Shown: positions 1 through 10,400 of the stretch, one piece after another
Layout of the letters: each line of letters begins with the position of its first letter
How positions within the stretch are numbered: position 1 is the stretch's first letter
DNA from: Macrostomum hystrix
Taxonomy: Eukaryota > Platyhelminthes > Macrostomidae
Reading direction: 5' to 3'
Assembly (NCBI GenBank): GCA_950097015.1
Contig: CATNEN010000003.1
Location: forward strand, 9,591,501 to 9,655,500
Length of the DNA stretch: 64,000 bases
Position numbers and translations under genes: made by a program
The notes under the pieces: generated by a model
The model's input: only the letters and a program-made list of their open reading frames with translations
The model's database searches: none
Told to the model about the DNA's origin: nothing

Positions 1-2101
1 CCAGTTCGCGATCCCAACGATGCCCGAGTACTGAAAGGTATCCAGGTAGTGCGACTGAAAAACAAGCTGGGAACTAGGCAACTGCCAACTGCCGAGTTGC
101 TTCTAGACGGTTGTCGAGCTCACCTGATTGGTCAGGTAGGTCGAGGCGTGGCCGAAATTTCCACAATGCTGCAGCTGACGAGGCTGCACAATGCTGTTCA
201 CGCGGCTGGCGCACTCAGACGATTCAGCCAGCTGTGTCGGGATCACGCGAGGTGGGACATTGCTTCCTGTCTGCTAGATATACCTGCTTCTGTTCTATAA
301 TCCCTCCACTCTCTGAAGATTAACTGCTTATCAATCTCATCCATAATCCAAGATTTGCGTTTGAAGTTCCACTAAATTCACTCCCAAGATCCACGATTTA
401 ATCCTACCTTTTATCCCTCCCAGGAGCCGTTATTTAATCCCAAATATAATCCCTGCTTTGTCCTTTAATCCCACCTGTAAACCCTTCTTAGAAACGTCCT
501 TTAATCCCATCTATAATCCCTTCTTACTTACGTCCTTTAATCCCACCTATAATCCCTTCTTAGATATGTCCTTTAATCCCACCTATAATCCTTTCCTAGA
601 TCAGTCATTTAATCCTACCTATAATGCTTCCTAAGAACCGCCATTGAATCAACCTTGAAATACCTCCCAAGATACTTCTTACCCTCCACTGAAAACTTCA
701 TCAACGTTTTTGCAGACAACGCCGCGCTTTCGGCCATAGAATCTCTGATTATCCGTTGCACGTTCGAGGCCTAGCGGAACTAGAAGTGCATTCCCGTGCT
801 GCATGCCTGTTCGCTATGAACTACGCGGCCAGGCTGGGTCGAACTGAGTCGACAAAGTCGCAGTTGGAAGCCAGCGAAGACGATCGTCAACTGGTTCGCC
901 TGCTGTCGCCGTTGTTGAAATTGTTCACGGCTAAACAGGCTGTTCGACAGGCTCAGGTAAAATTGAAGCCGCGGGCGTTCAAAGTAAAAATTATATCAAA
1001 TACCCGCTGCACACTTCACGACAGCTCCCAAACTAAATGACCGATTTTTTTGTAAAAGTCCACAATATGCATAAAAATGTTCTTCCCTATACAATAAACT
1101 TTCAAAGCCGGCCGACGTCAGCATCGTCGAGATTTTCAGCGATTGTTGTCAAAGACCCTGGTGACAAGGACAACTATCATTTCTCTGTATAAACGTCTAT
1201 ACCGAATCCATATTGGTTTAATAATATAACAATACACAAAATAATTAACAATTATAGCCTAAATTAAGCCGTAAGTACGTCCAGTGGCAGAGCCGCAGCT
1301 ATTGCACGGCGCATCTGAAGGCTGCGTACGGCTTTTCAGTCCATGGACTGGTGGGACGCCACACTCAACCTCAGCTACCCCAGCTGACGCTGGTACCCAG
1401 TTAATGCTCATGCTAAAGAACACAAATTGTTTCACTGAAGTCAAGAATCGAACCCCCGACCTTCAAGTCGTGAGTCCGACACTCTAACCACTAGGCTACA
1501 ACACCCTAGGCTAGTAGCTAAATATAAGTAACAATATCCCTTATTTTTTGTCCTCTAAAATCAGGAAGCTATGGAAATGTTCGGCGGAGTTGGCTACATC
1601 GAGGATAGCGGCATTCCGGCAATGCTGCGCGACGCCAACGTCCTGCCAATCTGGGAGGGCACCACGAATGTGCTCAGCCTCGATCTGCTTCGGGCTCTGA
1701 AAAAATCTCGAGGCGCCGCTTTGCCAGCATTCCGGCGCAGCGTTGAAGCCGCCTGCTCAGACGCCTCCAACGCGCCGGACGGGTTGAACCTAGCCCCGGC
1801 TGCTGATCGTCTCCTAGCGTCGACTAATCGTGTTTTAGAAGCTGCCTCCGAATCATCGGCCGATCAGTTGACTCACGCTGCTCGCGAGTTCGCCTACTCG
1901 CTCAGTCGGCTGCACTCGGGCGCGGAACTCCTGGCATTCGCCGCTGCCACCGGACATCCGGCCGATGCTGCTGCTGCTAGGCGTTGGTGCCTAGCTGGCG
2001 ATTTGGATCAGTTTGCTAGAATTGTGGCTAGTAACGAGGCCGGCAAAACTGATCTCCTATCTGCCGAGGAAGAGCGTCGTGTTGTTTACGAAGATTCGTA
2101 A
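1..2101 (+). CDS. Acyl-CoA dehydrogenase, AidB/ACDH-11-like, 3' three exons (5' end outside window)
   Basis: This is the C-terminal part of a flavin-dependent acyl-CoA dehydrogenase, which oxidises acyl-CoA thioesters at C2-C3. Exons by reading frame and splice sites are 1-251, 716-956 and 1565-2101. The donor after 251 splits an Arg codon completed at 716; the 956/1565 junction is phase 0. Exon one encodes the typical RLKNKLGTRQLPTAE stretch and a GRGV...TRLHN segment. Exon two gives RRAFGHRISDYPLH. Exon three gives EMFGGVGYIEDSGIP and IWEGTTNV, where the Glu of WEGT corresponds to the family's catalytic base. A C-terminal helical extension of about 120 residues after this motif fits the AidB/ACDH-11 branch rather than the short MCAD-type enzymes; that subfamily choice is an inference. 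The stop is at 2099-2101. The start codon and FAD-binding N-terminus lie upstream of the window. Intron one carries a degenerate 36-nt tandem repeat; intron two carries a dispersed repeat and a SINE. Confidence 0.9.
430..640. repeat. Degenerate 36-nt minisatellite in acyl-CoA dehydrogenase intron
   Basis: About five imperfect tandem copies of a 36-nt unit beginning GTCCTTTAATCCCACCTATA. The array sits inside the intron between 252 and 715, and copies become more diverged toward both edges. Confidence 0.75.
985..1168 (-). repeat. Dispersed repeat, copy 1 (related to 13008-13175)
   Basis: The reverse complement of this segment aligns over about 170 nt with 13008-13175. Shared words include TCTCGACGATGCTGACGTCG, TTGAAAGTT, TTTGGGAG, TCGTGAAGT and GGGTATTTGA in the same order. 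It lies in the intron between 957 and 1564. No coding potential, terminal repeat or A-tail was recognised, so the family type (SINE, MITE or other) is unknown. Confidence 0.75.
1290..1505 (-). mobile_element. tRNA-derived SINE, copy 1 (internally deleted)
   Basis: Read on the minus strand, the element starts with a tRNA-like head. An A-box-like TAGCCTAGTGGTTAGAG is followed by a B box GGTTCGATTC. A body then ends in CCTTCAGATGCGC. It matches the copies at 38890-39113 and 58905-59142 but lacks about 50 nt of the middle, including most of the TGTCCTTTAGCAAGACACTT block. It lies within the second intron of the acyl-CoA dehydrogenase gene, antisense to it. Confidence 0.8.
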
Positions 2102-2347
2102 CCATTTATTTAATATTTTTATTTTTTAATTTTAATTATGACGCAATTTTCCATGCTATTTGAACGATTTTACCTTAAATATTCTTTACTTTCCTACTTA
2201 TAGTAGGTTTAGTGAAAGAGACCCGAAAAATAGATTGTTACGTCATCATATTTTTTTTGTCTGTTTGAATAACGTTTTATCTATCCACTATAATATGTTT
2301 CATCTTGTCTTTCAATTTTTTAGGTACTTAATTGTCTCGAATGTTTG

Positions 2348-2353
2348 AATAAA
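2348..2353 (+). terminator. Putative polyadenylation signal AATAAA of the acyl-CoA dehydrogenase gene
   Basis: A canonical AATAAA hexamer lies about 250 nt downstream of the stop codon at 2101, in an AT-rich 3' UTR-like sequence. The cleavage site cannot be seen without transcript data. Confidence 0.5.
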
Positions 2354-2377
2354 CTTTGTATTTTGTACAACAAGGAG

Positions 2378-2455
2378 CTTGTAGCTCAGTGTTGAAGATG
2401 TTTGAACATTTGGCCAAGAGGTCGGGGGTTCGAATTTCAGCTTATAAGGTTTGCA
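2378..2455 (+). mobile_element. tRNA-like sequence, probable SINE head or tRNA pseudogene
   Basis: The segment contains TTGTAGCTCAGTGTTGA (A-box-like) and, about 40 nt later, GGGGGTTCGAATTTC (B-box-like). The flanking acceptor-stem arms do not pair convincingly, and the anticodon region is not a clean 7-nt loop. I therefore favour a tRNA-derived SINE fragment over a functional tRNA gene. The head resembles that of the three-copy SINE family in this window. Confidence 0.45.
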
Positions 2456-2459
2456 AAAT

Positions 2460-2860
2460 ATGACAAATTTTAAATAGCAAGTAAACCTTACTACTAATAG
2501 TACAGATATATGCGTTGAGTTTAAATTTTTTTCTAAATTACAGGCTTTGGTAATAGAAAAGCCTAAAGCTTTTTATTGCCTAAATATTTAGCCATTGGTA
2601 AAACCACAAATTCAATTTCAATTACTTACTTGAATTTTAATTCTAAACCATGACTTTTAATGTGCTAATTTAAACAAATAAATTGAAAAGTAATGACAGG
2701 GTTATTTTAACTTTTTAAGTTCAGATATTTACTGAAGCCATTGAAAGTAAGTTTAGTATTTTAGTTAATCAGTTTTTTGTCCTGAAATACTAATTAAATA
2801 CTTAAAAAATATTTTAATACTAAAAATATTAAATATTAAAAATATTAACTGTACCGCCTT
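2460..2860. other. AT-rich intergenic sequence, no gene seen
   Basis: Strongly AT-rich sequence with many short ATTAAA/AATATT-like words. No ORF, RNA gene or repeat family was recognised. It ends where the 23-nt array begins. Confidence 0.6.
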
Positions 2861-2861
2861 T

Positions 2862-3770
2862 TAATTCACCCGTAAACCGCCCTCCAATTCACCCGTGAAC
2901 CGCCCTCCAATTCACCCGTGAACCGCCCTCCAGTTGACCTGTGAACCGCCCTCCAATTCACTCGTGAACCGCCCTCCAATTCACCCGTGAACCGCCCTCC
3001 AGTTGACCCGTGAACCGCCCTCCAATTCACCCGTGAACCGCCCTATAATTCACCCGTGAAACGCCCTCCAATTCACCCGTGAACCGCCCTCCAATACACC
3101 CGTGAACCGCCCTCCAATTCACCCGTGAACCGCCCTCCAATTCACCCGTGAACCGCCCTCCAATTCACCCGTGAACCGCCCTCCAGTTGACCCGTGAACC
3201 GCCCTCCAATTCACCCGTGAACCGCCCTCCAATTCACCCGTGAACCGCCCTCCAGTTGACCCGTGAACCGCCCTCCAATTCACCCGTGAACCGCCCTCCA
3301 GTTGACCCGTGAACCGCCCTCCAATTCACCCGTGAACCGCCCTCCAGTTGACCCGTGAACCGCCCTCCAATACACCCGTGAACCGCCCTCCAATTCACCC
3401 GTGAACCGCCCTCCAGTTGACCCGTGAACCGCCCTCCAGTTGACCCGTGAACCGCCCTCCAATTGACCCGTGAACCGCCCTCCAATTCACCCGTGAACCG
3501 CCCTCCAATTCACCCGTGAACCGCCCTCCAATTCACCCGTGAACCGCCCTCCAATTCACCCGTGAACCGCCCTCCAATTCACCCGTGAACCGCCCTCCAA
3601 TTCACCCGTGAACCGCCCTCCAATTCACCCGTGAACCGCCCTCCAATTCACCCGTGAACCGCCCTCCAGTTGACCCGTGAACCGCCCTCCAATTCACCCG
3701 TGAACCGCCCTCCAATTCACCCGTGAACCGCCCTCCAGTTGACCCGTGAAGTGCCCACCAGTTTACGTGA
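2862..3770. repeat. 23-nt minisatellite, about 39 copies
   Basis: Tandem unit of 23 nt containing CCGCCCTCCAATTCACCCGT, with common variants CAGTTGACC and CAATACACC. The plus strand has very few G residues, giving strong strand asymmetry. Minus-strand ORFs of 60-83 aa arise only because the unit lacks stops in some frames; I do not regard them as genes. Confidence 0.95.
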
Positions 3771-3784
3771 ACCGCCCCCGATTC

Positions 3785-4314
3785 ACCGGTAAACGGCCCT
3801 AACCCACCAAAAACCGCCATTACCATCCCATCTACAATCGTGACTCAAACGCCTAAAATTGTAAGCAACAACACAAAAGGCAGTGCTAGTATTTTGCCAC
3901 AAAAAAACAAGGCATGTCGCAGTGGTTTTTTTACCTTGAGGTTGAATAAGGCAAATAATACAGTATTTAGATAGATGCGCGTATCAACAATTCACCTAAC
4001 TTTGCATTGTGCAGATTTTTCTTTGAAACTCCGGTCAAGAGCTAGCAAAGATACTAATTTTGGCATCTAGAAAAGCATTGGAGCAATATTTGACGGAGGC
4101 TTACCGCGAGATTTTTCTACTCGAAATTTATTATACTCAACTCGCCTGTCTTTCGGCATTCTCAAAAAAGCTCTATCATCATTATCATGTGACTTGTGTG
4201 GGAACTTTTAATGTGGCTTGAGCAGTGTTTGGTGTGTGTGGGCTGTGCTATTTTTAGAAACAACCTACTCAAACTCGTGTTTGATAAAGGCGTTAACATC
4301 ACATGATCTATCAT
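3785..4314. other. Unique intergenic sequence between two minisatellites
   Basis: About 530 nt with no convincing ORF, RNA gene or repeat. It separates the 23-nt array from the 29-nt array. Confidence 0.5.
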
Positions 4315-6385
4315 TTACCAGTGTAATCTATCTACCCCTCATTACCTACTCAGCTTGATCTACCCCTCACTAACCTACTCAACTTGATCTACCCCTCATT
4401 AACCTACTCAACTTGATCTAACCCTCATTACCTACTCAACTTGATCTACCCCTCACTAACCTACTCAACTTGATCTAACCCTCATTACCTACTCAGCTTG
4501 ATCTACCCCTCAATAACCTACTCAACTTGATCTACCCCTCACTAACCTACTCAACTTGATCTAACCCTCATTACCTACTCAACTTGATCTACCCCTCACT
4601 AACCTACTCAACTTGATCTAACCCTCATTACCTACTCAGCTTGATCTACCCCTCAATAACCTACTTAACTTGATCTAACCCTCATTACCTACTCAGCTTG
4701 ATCTACCCCTCACTAACCTACTCAACTTGATCTACCCCTCATTACCTACTCAACTTGATCTACCCCTCATTACCTACTCAACTTGATCTACCCCTCATTA
4801 CCTACTCAGCTTGATCTACCCCTCACTAACCTACTCAACTTGATCTAACCCTCATTACCTACTCAGCTTGATCTACCCCTCACTAACCTACTCAACTTGA
4901 TCTAACCCTCATTACCTACTCAACTTGATCTACCCCTCACTAACCTACTCAACTTGATCTAACCCTCATTACCTACTCAGCTTGATCTACCCCTCACTAA
5001 CCTACTCAACTTGATCTACCCCTCACTAACCTACTCAACTTGATCTAACCCTCATTACCTACTCAGCTTGATCTACCCCTCACTAACCTACTCAACTTGA
5101 TCTAACCCTCATTACCTACTCAACTTGATCTACCCCTCACTAACCTACTCAACTTGATCTACCCCTCACTAACCTACTCAACTTGATCTACCCCTCACTA
5201 ACCTACTCAACTTGATCTAACCCTCATTACCTACTCAACTTGATCTACCCCTCACTAACCTACTCAACTTGATCTACCCCTCACTAACCTACTCAACTTG
5301 ATCTACCACCCCTCACTAACCTACTCAACTTGATCTACCACCCCTCACTAACCTACTCAACTTGATCTACCACCCCTCACTAACCTACTCAACTTGATCT
5401 ACCCCTCACTAACCTACTCAACTTGATCTACCCCTCACTAACCTACTCAACTTGATCTACCCCTCATGACCTACTCAACTTGATCTACCCCTCACTAACC
5501 TACTCAACTTGATCTACCCCTCACTAACCTACTCAACTTGATCTACCCCTCATGACCTACTCAACTTGATCTACCCCTCACTAACCTACTCAACTTGATC
5601 TACCCCTCACTAACCTACTCAACTTGATCTACCACCCCTCACTAACCTACTCAACTTGATCTACCACCCCTCACTAACCTACTCAACTTGATCTACCACC
5701 CCTCACTAACCTACTCAACTTGATCTACCACCCCTCACTAACCTACTCAACTTGATCTACCACCCCTCACTAACCTACTCAACTTGATCTACCCCTCACT
5801 AACCTACTCAACTTGATCTACCACCCCTCACTAACCTACGCAACTTGATCTACCCCTCACTAACCTACTCAACTTGATCTACCCCTCAATAACATACTCA
5901 ACTTGATCTACTACCCCTCACTAACCTACTCAACTTGATCTACTACCCCTCACTAACCTACTCAACTTGATCTACCACCCCTCACTAACCTACTCAACTT
6001 GATCTACCACCCCTCACTAACCTACTCAACTTGATCTACCACCTCTCGCTAACCTATACTTAACTTGATCTACCACCCCTCACTAACCTACTCAACTTGA
6101 TCTACCACCCCTCACTAACCTACTCAACTTAATCTACCACCTCTCGCTAACCTACTCAACTTGATCTACCCCTCACTAACCTACTCAACTTGATCTACCG
6201 TCACTAACCTACTCAACTTAATCTACCACCCCTCACTAACCCACTCAACTTGATCTACCACCCCTTAATTACATACTCAACTTAATCCACCCCTCACTAA
6301 CCTCTTCAACTTAATCTACCCCTCACTAACCTCTTCAACTTAATCTACCCCTCACTAACCTACTCAACTTGATCTACCCTTCAAT
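4315..6385. repeat. 28/29/33-nt minisatellite, about 70 copies
   Basis: The unit begins CCTACTCAACTTGATCTACC and continues CCTCACTAA. Length variants come from CATTACC versus CACTAACC and from an extra ACCA inserted before CCCC. The variants are zoned: CATT/CACT alternation dominates 4320-5250, and the longer ACCACCCC variant dominates 5300-6150. This suggests repeated local amplification. Confidence 0.95.
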
Positions 6386-6389
6386 CTAC

Positions 6390-7426
6390 CACAATCATCT
6401 CCTTAATCTAACGTTGTATCTACCACAGTGTTCGTGTCGATCTACCCCTCGGTCTTAATCTTAAACTTTCTGCATAAGTTATCTAGTTTATTAGTCAAGC
6501 TCATTCTGAGAACAATAAATTCTAATCCACTTCAAACTGGATTGCTTTAATTTTTTGAGCAGAAATAACCATTCCGTCTCGCACCGTTTTTAGCTATCTA
6601 CTCAGAGCCTACTCAGCCTGTTGTAAAACCAGCACTCGTACTGTAGTACAGGCTGTGTGTAAACTGTGGCGCATATTTATGACTAGATATGGTCCAGCTC
6701 TGCTTGCTACAACTGTACGTGACACAAGCAGGTTTGGCAGATGCATTCCATTACAAGTTATTATTTTATATTCTCAGTTGTTTCAATCGCTTTGTTCTTT
6801 TTTCTTGTGCGCAGATTTAGTAGAAGAATCTGCCACTGCAATTAAGAATCGGTTTAGGCGAAAATCTCGGTTTTAACTAATGCTGCGAAAGGTTCGGAAT
6901 AGAAGATAGATTTGAATAGATGCAATTCATAAGCCTCTTTTCATTGTGTTTTCTTTCTCTGTCTATCTGTTTCTGCCTTAAATACTAGACCATGATGCAT
7001 CTTTGTGTGCATTCATATTTAGATAAATGTGTGGCCGTAGCCTGTTGGGCCAGTGCACTAGGCTTGCCCCCCTATGCCCAGCAGTCTGAAAGCAAATGGC
7101 ATTGTGTCTATATATTATTCTTCCACTGCTCTCTCTTCTCTTCTCAATTTTTTTTCGCTTTTCCTATCCACTGAAACTTTTTCGTCTTAAAAATGGTTGA
7201 GAGCAGCCGCTGAGCATAGTCGTGTGTTTCTGAGTTGTTTGAAGCTTGTTATTTCCTTTAACAAATCTTCTGGATTGGTGTTCTAGAATTTTGTCGAAAT
7301 AATCTATTTTTTCCATTGAGAACGCAGATTTTCATAAGCTGAACCGATTTAGCTTGACTTCTTTGAGCACAAGGTATTTTTGAGCATAGACGTCTCCCTC
7401 CACCCTCGGCCTGCGACTCGAGAGTC
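6390..7426. other. Intergenic / 5' flanking region of the plakin gene
   Basis: Unique sequence upstream of the first assigned plakin coding exon. No additional coding exon was recognised. The frame of the 7427 ATG is open back to 7367 without another ATG, so an upstream splice or trans-splice acceptor near 7366 is possible. No TATA box or other core promoter element could be assigned with confidence. Confidence 0.4.
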
Positions 7427-10400
7427 ATGGGCACCGAGGTTGAGGTGCAACTGCAAGAAGCTCTCCTGGCTATCAAGGTAGGAAGATGCTTTTTCAATCA
7501 ATGACCAGCTACCTCCTCTGTCTCATCTCTACCCCTTCATCTCCCCCCTGTCTCATCTCTTCCGCGTCTAATCTCTCCTTTGACTCAACTCTCCCCTGTG
7601 TCATCTCTCATTGTCTGATCTCTCATTGTCTTATCTCTACTCTGTCTCATCTCTCCCAGCCAGTCTCACCTCTCCCCAGTCTCATCTCGCTCCTGTCTCA
7701 TCTCTCCCCAGTCTCATCTCTGCCCTCTCTCTTCCTACCCTCATCTTCGAGTATTTTTAACATCAAGCTGATGTGAAAACGTGTGAAAATCAGTTGCTGC
7801 GTCACTGCCTTCTGGTCGCACAAAGCTTTATTTCTGTACGATATTATTTGACATTTCTGCTTATCCAGGATAAAGCCACGAGAGTTCGCTTCGGCGACAA
7901 TGCCCTGTTCCTCGAAGAGGCTGGCGAGCTACAGAAAGATCTGGAGAGTCAACTCTTCGAGTTGGAGAAGCAGATCTGCGAAGGTGTTCAGGTGAGAACC
8001 TCCTTCTGTTCATTTTTTCTAATCTGATTTCCTCGCTTTCTAACAGGTGTATCAACCAATACCTGTCTAACAGGTTTATCAACCAATACCTGTCTAACAG
8101 GTTTATCAACCAATACCTGTCTTACAGGTTTATCAACCAATACCTGTCTTACAGGTTTATCAACCTACCTGTCTTACAGGTTTATCAACCTACCTGTCTA
8201 ACAGGTTTATCAACCTACCTGTCTAACGGGTGTATTGAAGACCCTGTTTCGAAGAGGTGTATCGAAGTTTGGTAACTAAGGAACCATGCCATTCTTTATC
8301 ACATATATCATATTTTCTACCCGCTCATTATTTCTTATAAAGACGATAAGCAGCTTTCACTAAAAGGATATTTTTCTAAGAATAGAATTGTTTTCAGTTT
8401 TAGTATATTTGATGACTTTCAAACTCGCAGGGCGAGACGGAGGCCCGGCTGCTGAAGGAAAGCGAAAGCATCAAGGGCGAGATTCATCAGAACAAGAAGT
8501 GCGCGAGCTACCTTCAACGCATCGCCTGCTTAGAGGAGGATTTCACCGTGAGCTCATTTAAGAGGCTGCGTTTCTTAGAAACCCGTTTTCAGGATCAGAG
8601 AAAGAATAAATCATGCGCTACTAATTACCTCAAGCATAAATCGTTTCCGAAAAAGAGGTTTCCCTGAAACGACGTTGCCCAGAAACGAAAGTTTTCCCGA
8701 AAAAGGTTTCCCCGAAAGTAGGTTTCCTTGAACCGAGGTTTCCCGGAAAAGAAGTTTCCTCAGAACGAAATTTTCCAGGAAACTAGGTTTCTCCGTAACT
8801 AGGTTTGCCCAGAAACGAAAGTTTTCCCGAAAAAAGGTTTCCCCAAAACTAGGTTTCCCCAAAACTAGGTTTCCTTGAAACAATGTTTCCTCGATACGAG
8901 GTTTCCCCAAAACGAGGTTTCTCCGAAACGAGGTTTCCAGGAAACAATGTTTCCTCGATACGTGGTTTCCCCAAAACGAGGTTTCTCCGAAACAAGGTTT
9001 CTCCGAAACGAGGTTTCTCCGAAACAAGGTTTCTCCGAAACAAGGTTTCTCCGAAACAAGGTTTCTCCGAAACAAGGTTTCTCCGAAACAAGGTTTCTCC
9101 GAAACAAGGTTTCTCCAAAACAAGGTTTCTCCGAAACAAGGTTTCTCCAAAACAAGGTTTCTCCGAAACAAGGTTTCTCCGAAACAAGGTTTCTCCGAAA
9201 CGAGGTTTCTCCGAAACGAGGTTTCTCCGAAACGAGGTTTCTCCGAAACAAGGTTTCTCCGAAACAAGGTTTCTCCGAAACAAGGTTTCTCCAAAACAAG
9301 GTTTCTCCGAAACAAGGTTTCTCCAAAACAAGGTTTCTCCGAAACAAGGTTTCTCCGAAACAAGGTTTCTCCGAAACGAGGTTTCTCCGAAACGAGGTTT
9401 CTCCGAAACGAGGTTTCTCCGAAACGAGGTTTCTCCGAAACAAGGTTTCTCCGAAACAAGGTTTCTCCGAAACAAGGTTTCTCCGAAACAAGGTTTCTCC
9501 GAAACAAGGTTTCTCCGAAACAAGGTTTCTCCGAAACAAGGTTTCTCCGAAACTAGGTTTCTCCGAAACGAGGTTTCCCGGAAACGAAGATTTCCCGAAA
9601 ATAGGTTTCCCCCTTAAATAGGTTTCCCCGAAACGAGGTTTCCCCGCAGTCTCGCCAAACACTGTCCCTTCCCTCACCTACCGTCCCGCAGAAGCTGATG
9701 CACACGGTGATGGCCAGAGCCAAAGCCATGCGGGACAACCCACACGGCGACAAAGTCACCAGCCAGGTGGTAGCCGACTGCTGGAGTCAGGTGCAGCGAA
9801 TGTCGGACCTGACACGGGTGCACACCAAGAATGCGGCCGACTATTATCAGTTCTTCTTCGACTACCGGGACACCTTCATGCGGCTGAAGGATCGCTGGCA
9901 TCAGCTTGAGCACTGGCTCACCGCATTCTCGCCTAAGCCTATTGTGCGAGAGACTGATTCTATTAAAACCTTCATGCAAAACCAGCTCACTGAATTCCTG
10001 TGCCTTTGGCAGCGAGTTCAGACCGTTGTGGCCTCGAGTCGAAGGGTTGTGCCTGTGAGTTCTACCAGTGATATACTACTGCTGATAAGTAGTGGTTAAA
10101 TAATGTTGAATTAGCTAATACTTTTAGGTAAATCTAACATTATGATTCACTCAGATCCCTTCAGATCCCTTCAGATTCCTTCAGATTCATTCAGATCCCT
10201 TCAGATCCCTTCAGATCCCTTCAGCTTCTTCAGATCCCTTCAGATCCCTTCAGATCCCTTCAGATCCCTTAAGATCTGTTTAGATCCCTTCAGATTCTTT
10301 CGCATCCCTTCAGATCCCTTCAGATTCTTTCGCATCCCTTCAGATCCCTTCAGATTCCTTCAGATTCCTTCAGATTCCTTCAGATTCCTTTAGATTCCTT

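Noticed and set aside
2378-2455. Functional tRNA gene
   Set aside because: A and B boxes are present, but the acceptor and anticodon stems do not pair properly. A SINE or pseudogene is more likely.
3234-3826. Minus-strand GGRFTGELEGGSR repeat ORFs
   Set aside because: They are a translation of the G-poor 23-nt minisatellite. No flanking exon structure is present.
7021-7100. Possible tRNA-like or SINE-like segment (GTGGCCGTAGCCTGTTGGG)
   Set aside because: There is only a weak A-box resemblance and no B box was found.
7258-7497. 79-aa minus-strand ORF overlapping plakin exon 1
   Set aside because: It is antisense to a better supported plus-strand exon with a matching donor and phase.
8611-9677. 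ORFs of 224-298 aa on both strands
   Set aside because: They come from the 16-nt array, which is open in nearly all frames. The array lies inside a plakin intron with good flanking splice sites.
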